Origin: Pseudomonadota bacterium
GTDB lineage: Bacteria > Desulfobacterota > Desulfovibrionia > Desulfovibrionales > Desulfovibrionaceae
Assembly: GCA_023399375.1 (NCBI GenBank)
Contig: JAEWPX010000165.1
Location: forward strand, 1 to 54,000
Reading direction: 5' to 3'
DNA length: 54,000 bases
The notes beneath the pieces are model-generated. The model did not search any database and was not told where the DNA came from. It saw only the letters and a program-made list of their open reading frames with translations. The position numbers and the translations under genes were made by a program. Below, one piece after another: positions 40,387 through 47,834 of the stretch. The number at the start of each line of letters is the position of its first letter. The first letter of the stretch is position 1.

Positions 40387-40431
40387 CCTCAAGGGATTCC
40401 AAAGGGCGGAAGCCCTTTGGCCGCCGGAGGC
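40387..40431 (-). repeat. Dispersed two-hairpin repeat, copy D (inverted)
   Basis: On the minus strand: head GCCTCCGGCGGCC (40419-40431), hairpin 1 CCAAAGGGC / GCCCTTTGG (40399-40420), hairpin 2 AATCC-CTTGA-GGATT. The stem sequence differs fully from the other copies but still pairs. It lies between the small protein and ssb. Confidence 0.82.
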
Positions 40432-40482
40432 GTTCCCCCTGACATTTTGCCGCGCCACGGCGCGTGATGAAGGAGGCGGCAG

Positions 40483-41070
40483 ATGGCCGGCAGCATCAAC
40501 AAAGTCATTCTGGTCGGCAGGCTCGGCCAGGACCCCAAGCTGACCTACATGCCCTCGGGCAGCCCCGTGGCCGAGATGAGCGTGGCCACGGACGAGTCCT
40601 ACAAGGACCGCGAGGGCAACAAGGTGGACCGGGTGGAATGGCACCGGGTCAAGGTCTTCGGCAAGTCCGCGGAATTTTGCGGCAACTATCTGGCCAAGGG
40701 CCGGCTCGTCTACGTCGAGGGAACGCTGCGCACCCGCAGCTGGGAAGACCAGCAGGGGCAGAAGCGCTACATGACCGAGGTGGTGGTGACCGGTCCCGGC
40801 CACACCATCCAGGGGCTCGATTCGCGCGGCGGCATGGCGGCCGAGGCCCCCATGGGCGACGAAGGCTTCCAGGGCCGGCGCTCCTACCAGGGCGGCGGTC
40901 AAGGCGGCGGCCAGGGTGCCCCGCGCGGCGGCTACGGCGGTCAAGGGGGCCAGGGCGGCCCGCGCGGCGGCCAGCAGAACGCCCCGCGCGGCAATCAGCC
41001 CTATCCCGACGAAGAGCCGGGCCCGGCCTTCCCCTCCGAAGCCTCGGGCATGGACGACGTGCCGTTCTAG
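40483..41070 (+). CDS. ssb: Single-stranded DNA-binding protein
   Basis: The 195-aa product has an N-terminal OB-fold (NKVILVGRLGQDPKLTYMPS, then EWHRVKVFGKSAEFCGNYLA), a Gly/Gln-rich linker (residues 125-170) with GGQGGGQ units, and the acidic tip ending MDDVPF that recruits DNA repair and replication proteins. GAAGGAGG precedes the ATG. It stands alone. A very long hairpin follows its stop. Confidence 0.96.
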   Translation: MAGSINKVILVGRLGQDPKLTYMPSGSPVAEMSVATDESYKDREGNKVDRVEWHRVKVFGKSAEFCGNYLAKGRLVYVEGTLRTRSWEDQQGQKRYMTEVVVTGPGHTIQGLDSRGGMAAEAPMGDEGFQGRRSYQGGGQGGGQGAPRGGYGGQGGQGGPRGGQQNAPRGNQPYPDEEPGPAFPSEASGMDDVPF

Positions 41071-41093
41071 GCAATCGACGCGGCAGACGTTTC

Positions 41094-41155
41094 AAGGGCC
41101 GAATTCGTGCCCGCGCTTCCGACTTCCCGGAGGCGCGGGCACGAATTCGGCCCTT
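41094..41155. repeat. Very long perfect hairpin after ssb
   Basis: 23 bases from 41094 to 41116 pair perfectly with 41133-41155 (outer AAGGGCCG / CGGCCCTT), extended by one G-T and four more pairs to about 28 bp with a six-base loop. The ends lack T-tracts. It lies between ssb and a convergent SDR gene. It is much longer than a normal terminator. Confidence 0.85.
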
Positions 41156-41276
41156 ATGTTTGGCGGTGGCCTCGGCTCTCGTGTCGCGTTTTCGACATTC
41201 GTGCAGGCGAAGTCCGCGACCAATTTGGTGTAATGGTTTTTTCCTGGAAAACATCTCCTCTGTTGGGGACGCGGCC

Positions 41277-42026
41277 CTAGGCGTTCAGCCCGCCGTCGAT
41301 GGTCAGTTCCGTGCCGGTGATGTAGGACGCTCCCGGTCCGGCCAGGAACACGATGGCCGAGGCGATTTCTTCGGGCCGGGCATAGCGGCCGAGAGCCGTT
41401 TCGGCTTTCAGTGATGCGGCGAAATCGCCGCTGTCGGGGTTCATGTCCGTGGCCGTCGGGCCGGGCTGGACCACATTGACGGTGATGCCGCGCGGCCCCA
41501 GGTCCCGGGCCGCGCCCTTGGCGTAGCCCGCCACGGCGGCCTTGGTGGCCGTGTAGTCGGCCACGCCGGCGAATCCGGCGCGTCGGGCCACGCACGAGCC
41601 CACCGAGACGATGCGTCCGCCGTCGGCCATGACCGTGGCCGCAGCCCGGATGGCGGCCACGACACCGCCGAGGTTGATCGCATACTGACGGTCCAGGGCT
41701 GCCTGGTCGGCCGCCGGGTCGCCGACTTGGCCCATGGCGATCACGCCGGCATTGTTGACGAGGATGTCCAGGCGGCCGAAATCACGGGCCACGGCCGCGA
41801 CCAGTTCCGCGACCTGGGCGGGATCGGCCTGATCGGCCCGGTAGGCCGCCGCGCGCACGCCGAACCCTTTCAATTCCTTGACGATGTCCTGGGCCTTTTC
41901 GGCCGAGGCGGCGTAGCTTATGGCCACATCGGCGCCGGCGCGTGCCAGGCCCAGGGCCGTAGCCGCGCCGATGCCCCGGGAAGCCCCGGTCACCAGCGCG
42001 ACTTTTCCAGCGAGTTCCTTATCCAT
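41277..42026 (-). CDS. Short-chain dehydrogenase/reductase
   Basis: The 249-aa product is a classical SDR: cofactor motif TGASRGIG near residue 14, NNAG near 91, catalytic Ser in VSVGSCVARR and YTATK (Tyr-x3-Lys), and a C-terminus TGTELTIDGG. It probably uses NADP (ASRGIG with a following Arg-rich strand). The substrate is unknown; similarity to FabG-type glucose/ribitol dehydrogenases is high. AAAGGAGA precedes the ATG. Confidence 0.9.
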   Translation of the reverse strand: MDKELAGKVALVTGASRGIGAATALGLARAGADVAISYAASAEKAQDIVKELKGFGVRAAAYRADQADPAQVAELVAAVARDFGRLDILVNNAGVIAMGQVGDPAADQAALDRQYAINLGGVVAAIRAAATVMADGGRIVSVGSCVARRAGFAGVADYTATKAAVAGYAKGAARDLGPRGITVNVVQPGPTATDMNPDSGDFAASLKAETALGRYARPEEIASAIVFLAGPGASYITGTELTIDGGLNA

Positions 42027-42103
42027 ATGGCGTCTCCTTTCACGGTCTCGGGCACCATACGGATACAGATGGAACCGGTTCGGGGATTGTCAAACCTCCC
42101 GGC

Positions 42104-44362
42104 CTAGCGGCGCAGCAGCCGCAGCCCGTTGCCGATCACGAGCAGGCTCGTGCCCATGTCCGCGAAAACCGCGAGCAGCATGGAGCCGTAGCCCGCGACG
42201 GTGAGCGCCAGCACGAGCCCCTTGAGCCCGAGCGCCAGGGCGATGTTCTGCCGCAGCACCGAAACGGTGGCCTTGGACAAGCCGATGAACGCCGCGAGCT
42301 TGCGCGGGTCGTCGTCCATGATGGCCACGTCCGCCGTCTCGATGGCCGCGTCCGTGCCCGCCGCGCCCATGGCGAAGCCGATGTCCGCCCGCGCCAACGC
42401 CGGGGCGTCGTTGATGCCGTCGCCGACCATGCCCACGAGCCCCTTGCCGTCGAGCGCCTTGCGCAACGCGCTGACGGCCGCGGCCTTGTCCTCGGGCATC
42501 TGGTCGCCGCGTGCGTCGGCGATGCCCGCCTCCCGGGCGACGACAGCGGCCGTGCGCGCGTTGTCGCCGGAAAGCATGACGGTCGCGACGCCAAGCCGCG
42601 CCAGGGCCTCCACCGCCTCCCGGCTGTGCGGCCGGATGACGTCGGCGGCGGCGAAAATCGCGAGCACCCCGGACGCGTCGGCCAGGAGCACGGCGGTCTT
42701 GCCCGCGCTCTCCAGGGCGGTCAGGCGCGCCTCCACGGCGGGCGAGCACACCCCCAGCCGTTCGATCAGCCGATGATTGCCCAGGTGGTACGCTTGGCCG
42801 TCCACCTCGCCGCGCACGCCAAGGCCGGGCAGGGCGGAAAACGCCGACACGTGCCCCGGCACGATGCCGTCGTCTGCGGCGCGTTGCGCCACGGCGCGGG
42901 ACACGGGGTGGTCCGAGCGCGCGGCAAGGCTCGCCGCGACGGCGCGGTTGGCGGCCGCGTCGCCGGCCAGATTTTCGAAATCCGTCTGCACCGGCCGGCC
43001 CGTGGTTACGGTGCCGGTCTTGTCCAGGGCCATGGCCTTGAGGGCGTGGCCGCGCTCCAGGAAAAGCCCGCCCTTGACCAGGATGCCGCGCCGCGCCGCC
43101 GCGGCCAGACCGCTGACCACCGAAACGGGCGTGGAGATGACCAGCGCGCACGGGCAGGCGATGACCAGGATCACGAGCCCCTTGTAGATCCACTCCGCGA
43201 AGCTCCCGCCCAGGAACAGGGGCGGCGCGAGCGCCACGGCCACGGCCACGGCAAAGACCGCCGGCGTGTAGACTGCCGCGAAGCGGTCCACGAAGCGCTT
43301 CATGCCGGCTTCCTTGCCCGGGGAGGCCAGCACCGCGCGCGTGATGCGCGCAAGCGTGGAATCGTCGGCCAGGGCCGTGGTCGTGGCGGTAAGCTCGCCT
43401 TCCTGGTTGACGCTGCCCGCGAAAAGCGCTTCCCCCGGCCCCTTTTCCACGGGCAGGCTCTCGCCCGTGACCGGCGACTGGTCCACGGACGAATGGCCGG
43501 CGGCGACCACGGCGTCGAGCGGCACGCGCTCTCCGGGCCGGATGCGGATGGTCGCGCCGACCGGCACGCTCCCCGCGGCGACCTCGGCGAACGTCCCGTC
43601 TTCCCGGCGCAGGGTCGCCACGTCCGGAGCCAGGGAGAGAAGCGCCGCCACCGCGCCGTTGGCTTTGGCCAGGGACACGGATTCGAGCTGCTCGGCGATG
43701 GCGAAGAGCACCATGACCATGGCCGCCTCGGGAAACTGGCCGAGGACGAGCGCGCCTGTCGCCGCGATGCTCATCAGCGCGTTGATGTTGAGCTCGCGCC
43801 TGGAGAGCGCGATGAACCCCTTGCGGTAGATGGGCAGCGCGCACAGCGCGATGGCCGCCAAGGCGCAGGCGACCGGCAGCCACGGCGCGGCGATGTGCAG
43901 CCAGTCCGCCGCCTCGGACAGGAGGGACAAGCCGAGCCCAATCGCCTGGACCGGCGTCACCCACGGTCCGGCCGAGCCGGCGACCGGGCGCGGCGTCCCG
44001 CTGGCCGTCGTTGGCACCGCCTCCATGCCGAGCGCCGCGATGGCCGCCACGATGCCGAGCGTGTCCGGCAGGTCGTGGTGCACCGTCAGCTCCCGGGAGA
44101 GCAGGTTGAAGCGCAGCCCGTTTACGCCCGGCATGCCGCCGAGCGCCTTGCGGATCATCGTCTCTTCGGTCGGGCAGTCCATGGCCTCGATGCGAAAGAC
44201 GTCGTGTTTGGCGGACGTCGGCGGCGGGCCGTCATCCTTTTCCGGGCGCGGCGAGGTCTGGCACGCGCCGCCGCAACAACACGGGGCCTGGCCGGCAAAC
44301 GGCCGCGGCCCTTCCTGCGTATGGGGATGGCCATGAGTATGGCCGTGATCGTGCGTGGACAT
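42104..44362 (-). CDS. zntA: Zn/Cd/Pb-type heavy-metal exporting P-type ATPase
   Basis: The 752-aa product has a His-rich N-terminus (HDHGHTHGHPH), a Cys-rich segment (CCCGGACQ at about 28-35), a metal-binding domain with MDCPTEE (residues 61-67, CxxEE type of Zn/Cd/Pb ATPases), then eight helices with ACPCAL (about residue 402), phosphorylation site DKTGT (about 447) and MVGDGINDAPAL. It exports divalent soft metals from the cytoplasm. AGGAGG lies six bases before ATG 44362. It is divergent from merR and shares its operator. Confidence 0.93.
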   Translation of the reverse strand: MSTHDHGHTHGHPHTQEGPRPFAGQAPCCCGGACQTSPRPEKDDGPPPTSAKHDVFRIEAMDCPTEETMIRKALGGMPGVNGLRFNLLSRELTVHHDLPDTLGIVAAIAALGMEAVPTTASGTPRPVAGSAGPWVTPVQAIGLGLSLLSEAADWLHIAAPWLPVACALAAIALCALPIYRKGFIALSRRELNINALMSIAATGALVLGQFPEAAMVMVLFAIAEQLESVSLAKANGAVAALLSLAPDVATLRREDGTFAEVAAGSVPVGATIRIRPGERVPLDAVVAAGHSSVDQSPVTGESLPVEKGPGEALFAGSVNQEGELTATTTALADDSTLARITRAVLASPGKEAGMKRFVDRFAAVYTPAVFAVAVAVALAPPLFLGGSFAEWIYKGLVILVIACPCALVISTPVSVVSGLAAAARRGILVKGGLFLERGHALKAMALDKTGTVTTGRPVQTDFENLAGDAAANRAVAASLAARSDHPVSRAVAQRAADDGIVPGHVSAFSALPGLGVRGEVDGQAYHLGNHRLIERLGVCSPAVEARLTALESAGKTAVLLADASGVLAIFAAADVIRPHSREAVEALARLGVATVMLSGDNARTAAVVAREAGIADARGDQMPEDKAAAVSALRKALDGKGLVGMVGDGINDAPALARADIGFAMGAAGTDAAIETADVAIMDDDPRKLAAFIGLSKATVSVLRQNIALALGLKGLVLALTVAGYGSMLLAVFADMGTSLLVIGNGLRLLRR

Positions 44363-44390
44363 GCAAAACCTCCTTGCATCCGACGCTCCC

Positions 44391-44421
44391 ATGAGACACC
44401 TTGGAGCTGCTCCAGGGTCAA
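44391..44421 (-). promoter_or_regulatory. MerR-type promoter and operator between zntA-like and merR-like genes
   Basis: On the minus strand TTGACC (44416-44421) and TCTCAT (44391-44396) are separated by 19 bases, the overlong spacing used by MerR-family activators. The spacer is a near-palindrome: CCTTGGAGC and GCTCCAGGG (plus strand 44399-44407 and 44409-44417) around one base. The pattern closely resembles ZntR/PbrR/CadR operators. It drives the ATPase gene. Confidence 0.88.
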
Positions 44422-44449
44422 GCGCTTTTTTTTAGCAAGGAGGTCTCCC

Positions 44450-44938
44450 ATGCGCATCGGCGAACTGGCCCGCCGCACGGGCTGCAAACCGGACACGGTC
44501 CGCTACTACGAAAAGGAAGGGCTGCTCGCCGCGCCGGCCCGTACGGACGGCAACTACCGGCTCTACGACGCCTCGCATCTCGCGCGCCTGACGTTTATCC
44601 GCAACTGCCGGGCGCTCGAAATGAACCTGGACGAGATCCGGGCGCTTACCGCCCTCAAGGACGGCGCGGCCGGCGACTGCGGCGAGGTCAACGTCCTGCT
44701 CGACGCCCATATCGACCGGATCGCCGAACGTATCGCACGGCTGCAGGCCCTGTCCGACCAGCTCGCCGCGCTGCGGCAATGCTGCACCGGCGCGACGCCC
44801 GTGGAGCAGTGCGGCATCATGCGGGAACTGGAGGGACGGTGCACGGGGTGTGCACGCTACGAGCGGGCGGAGGCGAAGGGCGGCAAGACGCCCGCGACGG
44901 TCGGAAGCGGCTCAGCCTCTTCCGGCCGTGCTACGTAA
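44450..44938 (+). CDS. MerR-family metal-responsive regulator (CadR/PbrR/ZntR type)
   Basis: The 162-aa product has an N-terminal winged helix (MRIGELARRTGCKPDTVRYY, EKEGLLAAPARTDGNYRLYD) and a long dimerization helix. Metal-ligand cysteines appear as DCGE near residue 83 and at the C-terminus (QCCTGATPVEQCGIM, RCTGCARY), the CadR/PbrR/ZntR pattern. It likely activates the divergent ATPase gene when Zn, Cd or Pb is high. GCAAGGAGG precedes the ATG. Confidence 0.9.
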   Translation: MRIGELARRTGCKPDTVRYYEKEGLLAAPARTDGNYRLYDASHLARLTFIRNCRALEMNLDEIRALTALKDGAAGDCGEVNVLLDAHIDRIAERIARLQALSDQLAALRQCCTGATPVEQCGIMRELEGRCTGCARYERAEAKGGKTPATVGSGSASSGRAT

Positions 44939-44971
44939 GATGATGGGGCAGGATCGCCGTGCGCGGCGGCG

Positions 44972-45646
44972 TCAGGATGCGGCCGCTCTCCCGCGCAGGA
45001 AGGCGACGACCGGTCCCTCCCAAATCTTTTGCGCTTCGACGATCTCGAACCCCTTGGCCGGGAGCAGGGCGGCAAGCTGCTCGAACGTGAAGCTGTGCCA
45101 CTGCACGTTGCCGCCGTACTTGGCGGCCCATTGCATGAGGGCGGTGTTCTCGAAGAGACTCGAATCGCCGTAGCAATAGGCAATAAGCAGCAGTTCGCCG
45201 CCGGGCCGCAGCACGCGGCGCATTTCCGCGACGGCCGCGTCCGGCTGGTCCATGGTCTGCAACGCGTTGACGCTCAAGACGGTGTCGAAGCTGTGGCTTT
45301 CGAACGGCAGCGCGCAGGCGTCCCCTTCGTGGAAGGAGACGTTTTCCGCCTCGTCCGTCAGCTTCTCCTGCGCCACACGGATCATTTCGGGCGTCACGTC
45401 CACGCCGCAGACCTCGCGGCACTGCCGGGCAAGGCGGATGCTCAGGCTGCCCGGGCCGCAGCCGACGTCCAGGACCCGGTGCGCGGGGCGCACATATTGA
45501 GACAGAATTTTCCAGTTGACCGCGTACTGGTCCTCGAAGTCGCTGGCGATCCAGGCGTCGTAGTCCTCGGCCGTGGCCTGCCAGAATTCCTGGATCTTAT
45601 CGTCGCGGGCGTCGGCAAACGCCGCGGAGGAGGAAGAAGTCGTCAT
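44972..45646 (-). CDS. Class I SAM-dependent methyltransferase
   Basis: The 224-aa product has the SAM motif VLDVGCGPGSLSIRLA (about residues 58-73), acidic strand GVDVTPEMI, and SVNALQTMD and GGELLLIAYC strands, as in ubiquinone/menaquinone-type methyltransferases. The substrate is unknown. GGAAAG precedes the ATG. It lies convergent to the MerR gene with only 33 bases between. Confidence 0.85.
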   Translation of the reverse strand: MTTSSSSAAFADARDDKIQEFWQATAEDYDAWIASDFEDQYAVNWKILSQYVRPAHRVLDVGCGPGSLSIRLARQCREVCGVDVTPEMIRVAQEKLTDEAENVSFHEGDACALPFESHSFDTVLSVNALQTMDQPDAAVAEMRRVLRPGGELLLIAYCYGDSSLFENTALMQWAAKYGGNVQWHSFTFEQLAALLPAKGFEIVEAQKIWEGPVVAFLRGRAAAS

Positions 45647-46026
45647 CGCTTTCCGTATCTTCGTGTTGTGGCGCGCGCCCGGAGTCCGTCACGGTCGCAT
45701 CGACTGTCCGACACGCTCCGCTGGGAGGTTTTCCGCACAGGACAGCCTGAAAAAAAAGCACCCATGGGTGTTTGATCGGCGCACAACGTCATGCGAACCT
45801 CGAAATGCACCCTTGCACACGCGTCGTCGCAGTTGCGTGACAATAAGCTCCGGTGTCGTCCTCCCGGACGGCGGATGCGAGACGCCTTCACTGCGACGTG
45901 CCTTCCTGCACCAAATCCGCTGCGAAGTCATCCCCCTCTGCCTGCCCGAAACCATAGGGGCTGCGCCTGCCCCGGCAAAGGGGCGCAGGCGCGTCACGCG
46001 TCCCCTCCGTCGCAGGCCGCGCCGCG
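45647..46026. other. 380-base gap with a terminator-like hairpin
   Basis: The gap lies between the UPF0703 stop and the methyltransferase start, both on the minus strand. At 45963-45992 GCGCCTG-CCCC pairs with GGGG-CAGGCGC with a two-base bulge and a GGCAAA loop, 34 bases past the UPF0703 stop; it may end that operon. The rest should hold the methyltransferase promoter. No coding sequence is supported here. Confidence 0.5.
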
Positions 46027-46830
46027 CTAGTACGCATACGGCTCCTCGCTGCGCCACTGGTACATGTAGACCTGTTCTGGAGGCACGGGAGCGGTCTCGA
46101 TGTGTTCGGCCGCGAAGAGCGCGCCCGGGGCGACGGAGGAGAAGGACATGCCGGGCAGGACGTATTCGCCTCGCTGGTCCTGCGGCATATCGGTCAGGCG
46201 GCCGTAGGCCACGAGCCAGCTTTTGTCGGCCGGAAGCGCCGCGCCGGGCGGAACCTTGACCTTGAAGCCGATGGCGGTGCTGTCGGCGAAGCAGCACCAG
46301 ATGGCCAGGCGAAAGAGCACGAATTCGCCGGAGGCGTCGAGTGCCGGGTCGCGCCGGGCGAAGCCGCGCATGACGTAGGGTTTGTCCCAGGCCGGGGAAG
46401 GGCCTTTGGCGGCGATGTCGAAGAGTTCGCCGGCGTTGATGGGGATGTATTCCTTGCCCTGCGCGGTCATGCGCGCGGGCGTCGGAGCAGGGGGCGGCGG
46501 CGCGGGCAGGCTCGGGGCCACAGCGAAGGCGTCGCCGTCGCCCGCGCCGGAGAGCGCCTGCGCGCCGCCCTGGGCGAGCGCGACGCAGGCTGCGAGCAGG
46601 GCGTAGGCGACGCCGCGGCCGAGGCTCGGCCGCGACACCGGTCGCCACAGGGCGTAGGCGGCGAGCACGGCGAGGACGAGCGCCGCGCCGAGGGTCACGG
46701 GCTTGAACCTGGGGTTCAAGTACATCCAATAGTCCCCGGCCAGGGGCAGCCAGGCCATGAAGCCGGCCATGCCGAGCCAGGCGACGCCGTCGATGCGCGC
46801 GGCCAGGGCGTGGGCGAGTGGAGACTTCAT
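46027..46830 (-). CDS. UPF0703/TIGR03943 protein, partner of the UPF0718 permease
   Basis: The 267-aa product has two to three N-terminal transmembrane helices (VAWLGMAGFMAWLPLAGDYW, FKPVTLGAALVLAVLAAYAL, SLGRGVAYALLAACVALAQG), a Pro-rich linker, and a soluble domain (KEYIPINAGELFDIAAKGPS, FVLFRLAIWCCFADSTAIGF) typical of TIGR03943 (YcgQ in Bacillus). This family is always found next to UPF0718 permeases. Its ATG overlaps the permease stop (ATGA). Function is unknown; zinc has been suggested for the pair. Confidence 0.87.
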   Translation of the reverse strand: MKSPLAHALAARIDGVAWLGMAGFMAWLPLAGDYWMYLNPRFKPVTLGAALVLAVLAAYALWRPVSRPSLGRGVAYALLAACVALAQGGAQALSGAGDGDAFAVAPSLPAPPPPAPTPARMTAQGKEYIPINAGELFDIAAKGPSPAWDKPYVMRGFARRDPALDASGEFVLFRLAIWCCFADSTAIGFKVKVPPGAALPADKSWLVAYGRLTDMPQDQRGEYVLPGMSFSSVAPGALFAAEHIETAPVPPEQVYMYQWRSEEPYAY

Positions 46831-47834
46831 GACGCGCCTCCCGTGGCGATGCCGAACACGACGCAGGCGATAAACACGATGGCCGCCGGCACGACGGCGA
46901 GCACGCGCACGAGCTTTGGCGTAAAGACCTGCCGCCACATGAGCAGGAGCTTGAGGTCGAGCATGGGGCCGAGGCAGAGAAACGCCAGGCGCGAGGCCAG
47001 GGGAAAGGTGGCGAACGAGGCGGCGACGAAGGCGTCGGCCTGGGAGCACAGCGAAAGGCCGACGGCCAGGGCCATCATGCCGGGGATGGCCAGGGCCAGA
47101 TCGTTTTCCATGGCCATGACTACCGGCGCGGGTACGTAGGCCTTGAACGCCGCCGCGACCATGGAGCCGAAGACGAGCACCTTGGCCATGTCCAGGAAGT
47201 CGGCCATGGCGTGGCGCAGGGCGGAGGCAGCCTTCTCGCGCCGGGCGTTGCGCCTAAGGACGGCCAGGGGAATCGCGTCCGCCAGGGAGCCGAAGGGCGT
47301 GCCCGGCACGGTCGCGGGACCGTGCTCGTGGACGTGGCCCGGTGCGTCATGGTCGTGGCCGCAGCCGCAGGCGGGTTCGCGGCCGACCAGGGGGCGCAGG
47401 AGCGCTTCAGCTTTCTGTCCGCCGGCGAAATAGCCGACGACCGTGGCGGCGAGCCCGACGAGCAGGCAGCGCCACACGGCCATGGACAGGTCGCCGCGAA
47501 ACGCGACCACGGTGGAGAGGATGGACACGGGATTGACCACGGGCGCGGCGAGCATGAAGGCCACGGCCGCGCCGGGCGGTACGCCTTTGCCCATGAGCCG
47601 GCGGGCCAGGTAGACCACGCCGCATTCGCAGCAGGGCGTGGCCGCGCCAAGCGCGAGGCCGAAAAGCGTCGCCGCGAGCCTGCCCTTGGGCAGAAGCCGC
47701 TCCATGCGCTCGCGCGGCACGTAGGCTTCGACCAGCCCCGAGGCCAGGGACCCGAGCAGCAGGAAGGGCAGCGCCTCGATGACGATGGAGAGCGTGGCCT
47801 GGGCGAAAAGACCCAGGTCGTCCAGGGCGTTCAT
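46827..47834 (-). CDS. UPF0718 permease (YcgR/ArsP-like) with a His-rich loop
   Basis: The 335-aa product has about eight helices, with TPCCECGVVYLARRLMGKGV near residue 66 and SLCSQADAFVAASFATFPLA. PF03773-type permeases export or import metals or organoarsenic. Unusual is the cytoplasmic or periplasmic loop at residues about 155-176 with CGCGHDHDAPGHVHEHGP, a metal-binding-like insert. The ATG overlaps the stop of the ABC gene; the stop overlaps the UPF0703 gene. Metal transport is therefore my inference. Confidence 0.88.
   Translation of the reverse strand: MNALDDLGLFAQATLSIVIEALPFLLLGSLASGLVEAYVPRERMERLLPKGRLAATLFGLALGAATPCCECGVVYLARRLMGKGVPPGAAVAFMLAAPVVNPVSILSTVVAFRGDLSMAVWRCLLVGLAATVVGYFAGGQKAEALLRPLVGREPACGCGHDHDAPGHVHEHGPATVPGTPFGSLADAIPLAVLRRNARREKAASALRHAMADFLDMAKVLVFGSMVAAAFKAYVPAPVVMAMENDLALAIPGMMALAVGLSLCSQADAFVAASFATFPLASRLAFLCLGPMLDLKLLLMWRQVFTPKLVRVLAVVPAAIVFIACVVFGIATGGAS

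Noticed and set aside
44600..44800. Antisense open frame over the MerR gene
   Set aside because: Overlaps a clear helix-turn-helix gene entirely and has no support.
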